A DNA stretch of 64,000 nt, from positions 3,534,001 through 3,598,000 of the forward strand of contig NZ_AP014924.1 in assembly GCF_001544015.1 (NCBI RefSeq), given 5' to 3'. The notes under the pieces were generated by a model. That model ran no database searches. It worked only from the letters and a program-made list of their open reading frames with translations, and was not told the DNA's origin. This DNA comes from Limnochorda pilosa (GTDB taxonomy: Bacteria; Bacillota; Limnochordia; Limnochordales; Limnochordaceae). Of this stretch, positions 55,970 through 62,621 are shown piece after piece. Numbering within the stretch: the first letter of the stretch is position 1; each line of letters opens with the position of its first letter. Both the position numbers and the translations under genes were made by a program.

Positions 55970-56044
55970 GTCTCTCACCTCCCTCGGCTCGGCGAACGGA
56001 CCAGCGGCACCCGTCTCACCGGTGGTACCGGGTTCTGGGGCCGC

Positions 56045-56677
56045 CTAGACGAAAAGGGTCACGTGGGCCCGCGACGCCTCGTGGAGGAACCCCGCCGCCC
56101 CGGCCACCTCGACCCCGTCGATGAGCGCCTCCCGCGGGATGCTCAGGGCGTCCATGGTCATCTGGCAGGCGATGAGCCGCACCCCGCTCTCGATGCAAAC
56201 CTGCCGGAGCTCGCCCACGCTGGCGACGCCCTTGCTCCGGAACATGCCGCTCATCATCCGGGTGGCGACGGCCCGCATCCCCGGAAGCGCTGCGATCGCA
56301 TTGGGTACGGGCATGGGCATGGCCGGGTTGCCGATGGGATCCACCTGGACCTTGAGGTCCTTCTTCAGGAGGTTGAGGCCGTAGAAGGTAAAGAAAATGG
56401 CGGTGTCCATGCCCATGGCCGCTGCGGCCGACCCGAGGATGAAGGGCGGGTACGCCCAGTCCATGGTTCCCTTGGAGGCGATGATCCGGCAGGTCCGCGC
56501 CGCCGGGTCCTGCCTGAAGGCTTTCTGGACCTCGGCCGCGACCAGGTGTGGCAGGTGCTTCTGCAGGTATGCCTCCAACGCTGCCTCCAGGCTCTGACCG
56601 TCGACCGATCCCGGCGGGCCGGCGGGTACTGCGGCCGGCCGCGCCCACGTCTCGTCGTTCGGTTTCGGACGCGCCAT
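56045..56677 (-). CDS. dsrE2: DsrE2-like sulfurtransferase
   Basis: The 210-aa protein matches the DsrE2 family: IIASKGTMDWAYPPFILG, AMGMDTAIFFTFYGLNLL, NPAMPMP, MMSGMFRSKGVAS, and a conserved cysteine in LIACQMTMD. An N-terminal 40-residue extension precedes the domain. DsrE2 proteins act with TusA and rhodanese in cytoplasmic sulfur transfer during sulfur oxidation. The ATG at 56677 follows AGGGGGG. It heads the operon running to 49554, and a palindrome-rich region lies just upstream. Confidence 0.82.
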   Translation of the reverse strand: MARPKPNDETWARPAAVPAGPPGSVDGQSLEAALEAYLQKHLPHLVAAEVQKAFRQDPAARTCRIIASKGTMDWAYPPFILGSAAAAMGMDTAIFFTFYGLNLLKKDLKVQVDPIGNPAMPMPVPNAIAALPGMRAVATRMMSGMFRSKGVASVGELRQVCIESGVRLIACQMTMDALSIPREALIDGVEVAGAAGFLHEASRAHVTLFV

Positions 56678-56745
56678 CGTCGATCGTCCCCCCTTCGAGC
56701 CAGGGCGCATCGGCAAGCGCCGGGCGCCGGTGCCAGATGATTCCC

Positions 56746-56775
56746 TTACCGGTAATAGTATTGAGTTTACCGTAG
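56746..56775. promoter_or_regulatory. Putative regulator-binding sites upstream of the sulfur operon
   Basis: A perfect palindrome TTACCGGTAA (56746-56755) is followed 11 bp later by TTACCGTAG (56767-56775), the reverse complement of CTACGGTAA found upstream of the regulator locus at 57901. They lie 70-100 bp before dsrE2. A LuxR/NarL-type protein encoded next door is the obvious candidate to bind; this is inference. Confidence 0.4.
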
Positions 56776-56875
56776 CAGCTGTGACTTCCTCGCCGCATCT
56801 GTCCCGACGTGGACGGACGCGCGTCCCCGCCGGCCAGGACATCTGTCCCTCCGTCAGCCCGTCGCTGCGCCCCCT

Positions 56876-57508
56876 TCAAAGCAGCCTCCGCGCCCGCGCG
56901 GCGGCGACGGCCTCGAGACGGCTCCGGGCGCCGAGTTTGGCGAAGAGCGCGCTCAGGGCGTTGCGGACGGTCTTCTCGCTCAGGAAGAAGGCGCGCGCGA
57001 GCTCGGGCGTTCCCGCCCCGCGTTCGAGGAGCACCAGGAAGGCGGCCTCGCGCTCGGTCAGGTCGGTCTCGTGGCCCCCCTGCCTCGGCGGCCAGTTCGC
57101 CGACGGATGGATGTACGTCCCACCCCCCGCCACGACCTGGAGCGCCAGCACGAGCTCCTCGGGCGTGGCGGCGCGCGGCAGGTACCCGCGAATCCCTTGC
57201 GAGAGGGCGTGGACGAGGTGGGCGCGCCCCTGCTGCCGGGTCAAGGCGGCCACAGGAACCCCCGCGGCGACCAAGTGCTGCGCGACATGCAGTCCCTGGC
57301 CTCCCCCCATGTCGAGGGCCACCAGCGCCACGTCCACCTCCACCGGCCCTGCGAGCGGGCCCTCAGCCTCGCCCGCCCGGGCCGCCGCAACCCGGATCCC
57401 TTCCCGCTCTGAGAGGAGTCGCAGCAGGGCAGCCCGGCAGACGGTCTCCGGCTCCACCAGGAGCACCCGCACATCCCGGCCGGCCGCCTCCCTCTCCCTG
57501 TCCTCCAC
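56876..57508 (-). CDS. LuxR/NarL-family regulator with degenerate receiver domain
   Basis: From the GTG at 57508 (after GGAGGGAGAGG) the 210-aa protein has a receiver-like domain with an aspartate in VALVALDMGG, but E replaces the usual DD pair (VEPET) and no lysine follows GYLP. It therefore may not be phosphorylated normally. The C-terminal HTH reads LTEREAAFLVLLERG, LSEKTVRNALSALFAKLG, typical of LuxR/NarL. It is 198 bp from dsrE2 on the same strand and may control the sulfur operon. The frame is open a further 135 codons upstream, but that region contains a remnant in another frame. Confidence 0.72.
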   Translation of the reverse strand: MEDREREAAGRDVRVLLVEPETVCRAALLRLLSEREGIRVAAARAGEAEGPLAGPVEVDVALVALDMGGGQGLHVAQHLVAAGVPVAALTRQQGRAHLVHALSQGIRGYLPRAATPEELVLALQVVAGGGTYIHPSANWPPRQGGHETDLTEREAAFLVLLERGAGTPELARAFFLSEKTVRNALSALFAKLGARSRLEAVAAARARRLL

Positions 57509-57723
57509 GTCCTCTCCCTCCTTCCATGGCAGACCGGCGACGCCGAACGCAACCGCCGCGCCCAACGGCAGGCGGAAGCAGGACGCGTGCGCCTGCCCCG
57601 CCCGCTCGACCAGCCTCCGGCAGATCCGCCACGGGCCTGCCGACCGGGCCACCTCTGCCACGGGCGCCTCCGTCTGCGCGACCGCGGCTCCGTCGCCGGG
57701 CGCGCCCTCCTCGGCCGGAAGCG

Positions 57724-57879
57724 GGGCACCAGCACGAATCCGCCCCCCGCGCCGGCCAGCGTCCCGATCACACCAAGGGAGCAACCGACGGCCGCCCGTA
57801 CGGCCGCCACCCACGAGACCGGCGGACACTCCTCCCTGGAGAGAGCCGGGTCGACGGGATCCTCGAGCGAGGCGCCCAT
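57724..57879 (-). pseudogene. TauE/SafE-type sulfite exporter N-terminal remnant
   Basis: From ATG 57879 one frame reads about 52 residues including AAVRAAVGCSLGVIGTLAG and AGGGFVLVP, the first helix and Gly-rich signature of TauE/SafE anion exporters. It then loses similarity (Arg/Pro-rich nonsense). The remaining six to seven helices are missing. A sulfite exporter would fit the neighbouring sulfur operon, so this may be a deleted member of it. Evidence is pattern-based. Confidence 0.42.
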
Positions 57880-57900
57880 CGAGGTACCTTACTGGGTATC

Positions 57901-57917
57901 CTACGGTAATCATTACT
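57901..57917. promoter_or_regulatory. CTACGGTAA motif upstream of the regulator/TauE locus
   Basis: CTACGGTAA (57901-57909) is identical to the reverse complement of 56767-56775 upstream of dsrE2. It overlaps a palindrome GTAATCATTAC (57906-57916). Confidence 0.38.
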
Positions 57918-58040
57918 TCTATCGCGCTAATCTGTCAACCTCCCCGAACGGATTCGTGTCTCCGTCCTGCGCGCCGCACCTGCCCCCGGCCCCGTCGGTT
58001 GCCACGGGTGTGTGACTCAGATCCGCCTTGTCGCGCACCG

Positions 58041-58069
58041 TTGCCACTTTGCACGTTCTGCGGTAAGAT
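58041..58069 (+). promoter_or_regulatory. Promoter of the lytS-like gene
   Basis: TTGCCA (58041-58046), a 17-bp spacer and TAAGAT (58064-58069) lie 26 bp before the GTG start. The boxes match 5 of 6 and 4 of 6 consensus bases, and the leader would be about 20 nt. Confidence 0.55.
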
Positions 58070-58094
58070 CATTCGTAAAACCCTAACGCAGGGG

Positions 58095-59249
58095 GTGAGA
58101 CCCGCGGATCCTCTCCTCGACCGGCTCCTTCCCCGCCTTCGGTGGAGCCCGTGGGGCTTGCCCCTCCTTCAGCAGGTGGACGCCCTGCAGCTCGTCCTCG
58201 AGGCCCTCCCGCTCCTGCGGGGTGGGCTCACCGCGAAAAGCGCGCGCCGCACCACGGAGCTCCTCCAGCGCCGCCTTCAGCTGGATGCGGCCGCGGTCGT
58301 GGACACCGAGGTGGTGCTGGCCTTCCAGGGCATCGGTTCGGACCACCACCTTCCCGGGACGCCCATCGCGACCAGCCTTACCCGGCGGGCCCTGACCGAG
58401 GGCAGGGTGCTGGCCGCGGCCGGGCCTGAGGCCATCGGCTGCGCCCGCCCCGACTGCCCGCTGGGGGCCGCCATGGTGCTGCCCCTACAGGTGCGGGGCC
58501 AGGTGGTGGGTGCGCTGAAGCTCTACCGAAGGCGACGACGGCACCTGGGCCGCGCCCGGGCCCGGGCGGCCGAGGCGGTGGCCCGTCTCTTCAGCGTCTA
58601 CCTGGAGCTGGCCGAGCTGGACGTCCAGGCAGCCCGGGTGACCCAGGCGGAGCTTGAGGCGCTGCGAGCCCAGATCTCCCCCCACTTCCTCTTCAACACC
58701 CTGAACACCATCGCCGCCTTGACCTACGCCGATGCCGCCAGAGCCCACGACCTCATCGTCCGCTTCGCCGAGTTCTTCCGCGACACGCTGAACCACCGGG
58801 GCGAGTTCGCCACGCTGGAGGACGAGTTGGCCTACGTGAACGCCTACCTGGAGTTCGAGCGGGCCCGGCTGGGGGACCGCCTCCGGGTGGACGTGGACGT
58901 GGCTCCCGAGTGCCGTCGGGCCCTGCTTCCCGTGCTGGTGGTGCAGCCGCTGGTGGAGAACGCCATCAACCACGGGATCGAGCCGCGACCGGGGCCCGGA
59001 TCGGTGCGCATCGCCGCCCGCGCCGAAGCCGAGGGGTACCGCATCGTCGTCTCCGACACGGGGATCGGGATCCCGCCCGAGCGCCTGGGGCGGGTGCTGG
59101 AACGAGGTTACGGAACGGGGCTGGGCATGGGGCTGGCCAACGTGGACCAGAGGTTGAAGAGCCTCTTCGGCCTGTCAAGCGGGCTCCGCATCCAGAGCGC
59201 CGTGGGCGAGGGAACCGACGTCAGCTTCTGGGTTCCCGCCCGTCGTTGA
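58095..59249 (+). CDS. LytS/YpdA-type sensor histidine kinase
   Basis: The 384-aa cytoplasmic kinase has an N-terminal GAF-like domain (residues 45-160, with GCARPDCPLGAAMVLPL), a His_kinase domain with the phospho-acceptor segment QISPHFLFNTLNTIAAL, and HATPase_c with VVQPLVENAINHGIE, SDTGIGIP and GMGLANVDQRL. No membrane helices are seen, so the signal is probably internal. The GTG at 58095 is the only start in the open frame near the promoter; the Shine-Dalgarno match is poor. It is followed by its LytTR-type partner 29 bp downstream. Confidence 0.86.
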   Translation: MRPADPLLDRLLPRLRWSPWGLPLLQQVDALQLVLEALPLLRGGLTAKSARRTTELLQRRLQLDAAAVVDTEVVLAFQGIGSDHHLPGTPIATSLTRRALTEGRVLAAAGPEAIGCARPDCPLGAAMVLPLQVRGQVVGALKLYRRRRRHLGRARARAAEAVARLFSVYLELAELDVQAARVTQAELEALRAQISPHFLFNTLNTIAALTYADAARAHDLIVRFAEFFRDTLNHRGEFATLEDELAYVNAYLEFERARLGDRLRVDVDVAPECRRALLPVLVVQPLVENAINHGIEPRPGPGSVRIAARAEAEGYRIVVSDTGIGIPPERLGRVLERGYGTGLGMGLANVDQRLKSLFGLSSGLRIQSAVGEGTDVSFWVPARR

Positions 59250-59278
59250 CCTCAGATCCTTGGGATGGAGGCTGAGCC

Positions 59279-60004
59279 ATGGGAATGCGTGTCCTGATCG
59301 TGGACGACGAGGACCTGAGCCGCATGGAGCTGGCCCAGCTCCTGAGGCGGGTGACGGACGTGGACCGCCTGGACGAGGCCTCCGCGGCGGCGGACGCCCT
59401 CGCTCGCATCCAGGAGAACCGCTACGACCTGGTCTTTCTCGACATCCGCATGCCCGGGTTGAACGGGCTCGACGCCATGGGGCTGGTGAACCGCCTTCCG
59501 AACGCGCCCCCGGTGGTCTTCGTGACGGCGTATGACGAGCACGCTTTGGCGGCCTTCGAGGTGGCGGCCAGGGACTACCTGCTCAAGCCCGTCTCAGAGG
59601 CCCGCCTTCGCCTCGCGGTCGAGCGGATCCGGTCGCAAAAGCCGGTGGTCACCCGCTCGCAGAACCCGGCCCGAGCCCGCCTGGCCATCGAGCAGGGCGA
59701 CCACACCAAGCTGATCCGCATCGCCGACATCCGCTACGTGCACGTGCAGGGGCACACGGTCTACGTGCGCACCTTCGACGCCGAATACTCCAGCCGGGCC
59801 TCGCTCACCGAGTTGGCGGAGCGCCTGGGCCCTCACAGCTTCGTTCGGGTCCACCGCTCGTACCTGGTGAACCCGGAGCACGTCATCGAGGTCCATCCGT
59901 TCTTCGCAGGCACCTACATCCTCCGCGTGGACGACAAGACCAAGAGCCAGGTGCCCGTCAGCCGGGCCTATGCTCGCCAGGTCCTCGAGCTCTTCCGGCT
60001 GTGA
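59279..60004 (+). CDS. LytTR-family response regulator
   Basis: The 241-aa regulator has a REC domain (VLIVDDED, phospho-acceptor D55 in LVFLDIRMPG, K in LLKPV) and a C-terminal LytTR DNA-binding domain (IRYVHVQGHTVYVRT, FVRVHRSYLVNPEHV). It is the partner of the upstream LytS-like kinase. ATG preceded by GGAGG. Targets are unknown; the next gene, 157 bp downstream, carries the 63-nt repeated leader element. Confidence 0.9.
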   Translation: MGMRVLIVDDEDLSRMELAQLLRRVTDVDRLDEASAAADALARIQENRYDLVFLDIRMPGLNGLDAMGLVNRLPNAPPVVFVTAYDEHALAAFEVAARDYLLKPVSEARLRLAVERIRSQKPVVTRSQNPARARLAIEQGDHTKLIRIADIRYVHVQGHTVYVRTFDAEYSSRASLTELAERLGPHSFVRVHRSYLVNPEHVIEVHPFFAGTYILRVDDKTKSQVPVSRAYARQVLELFRL

Positions 60005-60034
60005 CCCCCCGCTCGCAGCACGGGGCGGAATCGC

Positions 60035-60097
60035 GACGGCTTGAGCCAGAACCCTGCACGGCGCTCCCTGGGTGCGCGAAAGTGGGCAGAAGCACAG
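60035..60097 (+). repeat. 63-nt leader element, copy 1 (before the NuoF-like gene)
   Basis: It aligns without gaps to 62542-62604, with 46 of 63 positions identical. The last 25 nt (TGCGCGAAAGTGGGCA then AGCACAG region) match at 24 of 25. The conserved 3' part can form a hairpin TGC-GC, loop GAAAGUGG, GC, bulge ANAA, GCA. It ends 64 nt before the ATG. I recognise no known riboswitch class. Confidence 0.6.
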
Positions 60098-60161
60098 GGG
60101 TAATGGGGGCCGGCGGACAGCATCGGCCACCCTCTCCCCGACCCACGGAGGTCGTGCGGGC

Positions 60162-61487
60162 ATGGCCATCCATTCGTCGTCTGCTGAGCCCGGCCCCTTC
60201 CCCCTTCAGAGGGAGCGGCTGCTGCTGGTCGACCCTGAGCCTGACCGGAGCCCTCTGCAATACCCCGCCCTGCGCGTGGCGCGGCAGTGGACCCCCGACC
60301 GCGTCGTGGCCGAGATCGAGGCGGCCGGGCTGCGGGGCCGCGGGGGCGCCGCCTTTCCCACCGCGACCAAGTGGCGGGCTGCAGCCGAGGGCGCCCCTCC
60401 CCGCTACGTGGTGGTGAACGGCGGCGAGGACGAGCCCGGTAGCCGGAAAGACCGCTTCCTCATGGAGAACCATCCCCACCGCGTCATCGAGGGTGCCCTG
60501 ATCGCCGCCCGCGCCGTTGGGGCCTCGAAGGTCTTCTTCTACGTCAACCGGACCTTCACGGCCTCCCTTCGACCGCTCTGGGGGGCGTTGGAGGACGCGG
60601 GAGCCGCCGGGCTGCTCGGCGACGTGGAGGCTGCGGTGGTGGAGGCTCCGCCCGAGTACGTGGCCGGCGAGGAGACCGCGGCCCTGGAGGTGATCGAAGG
60701 CCGGCCGGCCCGGCCGCGCCGGAAGCCGCCCTACCCCGTCCAGGCAGGGCTGTGGGGCAGGCCCACCGTCGTCAACAACGTGGAGACCCTGGCCCAGGCC
60801 GCCGCCATCGTCCATCAGGGGGCCGAGCGGGTCCGCCGGCTGGGAACGGCAGCGAGCCCGGGCACCCTCTTGCTCAGCGTGGGCGGCGGCGTGAACCGCC
60901 CAGGCGTCTTCGAGGTCCCCTTCGGGACCCCCCTGCGGGCCGTGGTGGAGGATCTGGCCGGCGGCGTCTGGGGAGGCCGGTCCGTGAAGGCCATCCTTCC
61001 CGGAGGGCCGTCGGCCGGCTATCTTCCCGGCACGGCCCTGGACACCCCCATCGACTACGACGCTCTCGCCCAGGCCGGCTCGTGGGTGGGCTGCGGGGCC
61101 ATCCGGGTCGTCCCGCGAGGGATGTGCATGGTGGAGGAGCTCCTCCGGCTCGCACCCTTCTTCGCCGAAGAATCGTGCGGCCAATGCGGAACGTGCCTGC
61201 AAGGGACCCGCCGCATCCTGGAGTTGCTCGAGAACCTGCGCCTGGGAATCCGGGGCGAGCACGCCCTCGACCTGCTCCGCCGCCTGGGGACCCGCCTCCC
61301 GGGAACGGGCCTCTGCGGCCTCGTGGGTGCGGGGGCGGCTCCGGTGGCCAGTGCGATCCGTTGGTTTCCCGACGACTTCCTCCACCATGCACGCTACGGG
61401 GTCTGCCCCCAGTTGGGTCCCGTGCCGGGCGGCCGCGGCGCCGGTGCCTCACCCCCGTTCCGTGCCCGCCGGCCCTCAGGTCCGTGA
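60162..61487 (+). CDS. NuoF/HoxF-like NADH-binding flavoprotein
   Basis: The 441-aa protein has the NuoF signature segments GLRGRGGAAFPTATKW (NADH), NGGEDEPGSRKDR (FMN) and the [4Fe-4S] motif ESCGQCGTCLQGTRR. Complex I NuoF, hydrogenase HoxF/HydB and formate dehydrogenase FdhB share this fold. It lacks the NuoE-type and ferredoxin extensions of some relatives, and no partner subunit is adjacent, so its electron acceptor is unknown. ATG with GGAGG upstream. It is co-directional with glpX and rbcL and shares a leader element with rbcL, suggesting co-regulation with carbon fixation. Confidence 0.8.
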   Translation: MAIHSSSAEPGPFPLQRERLLLVDPEPDRSPLQYPALRVARQWTPDRVVAEIEAAGLRGRGGAAFPTATKWRAAAEGAPPRYVVVNGGEDEPGSRKDRFLMENHPHRVIEGALIAARAVGASKVFFYVNRTFTASLRPLWGALEDAGAAGLLGDVEAAVVEAPPEYVAGEETAALEVIEGRPARPRRKPPYPVQAGLWGRPTVVNNVETLAQAAAIVHQGAERVRRLGTAASPGTLLLSVGGGVNRPGVFEVPFGTPLRAVVEDLAGGVWGGRSVKAILPGGPSAGYLPGTALDTPIDYDALAQAGSWVGCGAIRVVPRGMCMVEELLRLAPFFAEESCGQCGTCLQGTRRILELLENLRLGIRGEHALDLLRRLGTRLPGTGLCGLVGAGAAPVASAIRWFPDDFLHHARYGVCPQLGPVPGGRGAGASPPFRARRPSGP

Positions 61488-61514
61488 GACTGCGTGAAGG
61501 AGGTTCATCCGATC

Positions 61515-62543
61515 GTGCAGCAGCTTGATCGCAACCTGGCCCTGGAGCTCTCCCGCGTCACCGAAGCGGCCGCGCTGGCCGCGGGACGATGGATGGGGCG
61601 GGGCGACAAGGAGGCCGTGGATCGGGCGGCCGTGGAGGCCATGCGGTTCGCCCTCCAGTCGGTGGACATGGACGGCGTGGTGGTCATCGGCGAGGGCGAG
61701 AAGGACCGAGCGCCCATGCTCTACATCGGGGAACGCGTTGGAAACGGCCAGCCTCCTGCGGTGGACGTGGCCGTGGATCCCATCGACGGGACGGGCATCA
61801 CCGCCAGCGGCCTCAACGGGGCCATCTCGGTGATCGCCCTGGCCGAGCAGAGCACCCTCTTCGTCACCCCCCTGGCCTACATGGAGAAGCTGGTCGTGGG
61901 CCCGCGGGCCCGGGGCATGGTCCGCCTCGACGCGCCCCCGGCGGAGAACCTGGAGGCCGTGGCGGTCGCGCTGGACCGCGAGGTTCGGGACCTGACCGTG
62001 GTGGTCCTCAACCGCCCTCGCAACGACCACCTCATCCGGCACGTTCGGGAAGCGGGCGCCCGGATCCGCCTCATCGGTGACGGCGACATCGCCGCCAGCA
62101 TCCAGGTGGCGCTGGGCGACCAGGGCGTGGACGTGCTGATGGGCATCGGCGGGGCCCCGGAGGGGGTCATCACCGCGTGCGTCCTGGCGTGCCTGGGTGG
62201 GGACATGCAGGCCCGCCTCTGGGCCAAGACCGACGAAGATCGAGCCCTCGCCCACGCCGAGGCCATCGACCTCGACCGGATCCTCACCCTGGAAGACCTG
62301 TGCCGCGGCCGCGACGTCTTCGTTGCCGCCACCGGCGTCACCGACGGCGATCTTCTGACGGGGGTCCGCTACTTCAGGGACGGCGCCGTCACCCAGTCGT
62401 TGGTGATGCGGTCCATGTCGGGCACCGTGCGGTGGATCGACGCCCGGCACGACCTCTCGCGGCTCCGCCAGCTCGCGGGAGGCCGCTACGATGGCGTGGC
62501 GCACCCCGTGCCCCCACCCTCACAACGCGCGGCGCATTCATGA
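61515..62543 (+). CDS. glpX: Fructose-1,6-bisphosphatase class II
   Basis: The 342-aa enzyme has VTEAAALAAGRWMGRGDKE, VVIGEGEKDRAPML, the metal-site AVDPIDGTG, and GIGGAPEGVITACV, all typical of GlpX. It converts fructose-1,6-bisphosphate to fructose-6-phosphate; in autotrophs many GlpX enzymes also act on sedoheptulose-1,7-bisphosphate in the Calvin cycle. The GTG at 61515 is preferred because AAGGAGG lies ten bases before it, whereas the earlier GTG (61494) precedes that site. It directly precedes rbcL. Confidence 0.9.
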   Translation: MQQLDRNLALELSRVTEAAALAAGRWMGRGDKEAVDRAAVEAMRFALQSVDMDGVVVIGEGEKDRAPMLYIGERVGNGQPPAVDVAVDPIDGTGITASGLNGAISVIALAEQSTLFVTPLAYMEKLVVGPRARGMVRLDAPPAENLEAVAVALDREVRDLTVVVLNRPRNDHLIRHVREAGARIRLIGDGDIAASIQVALGDQGVDVLMGIGGAPEGVITACVLACLGGDMQARLWAKTDEDRALAHAEAIDLDRILTLEDLCRGRDVFVAATGVTDGDLLTGVRYFRDGAVTQSLVMRSMSGTVRWIDARHDLSRLRQLAGGRYDGVAHPVPPPSQRAAHS

Positions 62544-62604
62544 CGGTCTGAGACAGAATGCTCTACATGCCCTCAGGGCTGCGCGAAAGTGGGCAAAAGC
62601 ACAG
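62542..62604 (+). repeat. 63-nt leader element, copy 2 (before rbcL)
   Basis: Second copy of the element at 60035-60097. It starts at the glpX stop codon and ends four bases before the rbcL Shine-Dalgarno sequence, so the conserved hairpin is next to the ribosome-binding site. The 5' part has YTGAGNCAG, which can form a small hairpin in both copies. Confidence 0.6.
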
Positions 62605-62621
62605 ATCAGGAGGTGATCGAC

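Noticed and set aside
57509-57913. N-terminal extension of the LuxR-type gene to an ATG at 57913
   Set aside because: The extension is Arg/Gly/Pro-rich, overlaps a TauE-like remnant in another frame, and a better start (57508) follows a strong ribosome binding site. Kept only as an alternative.
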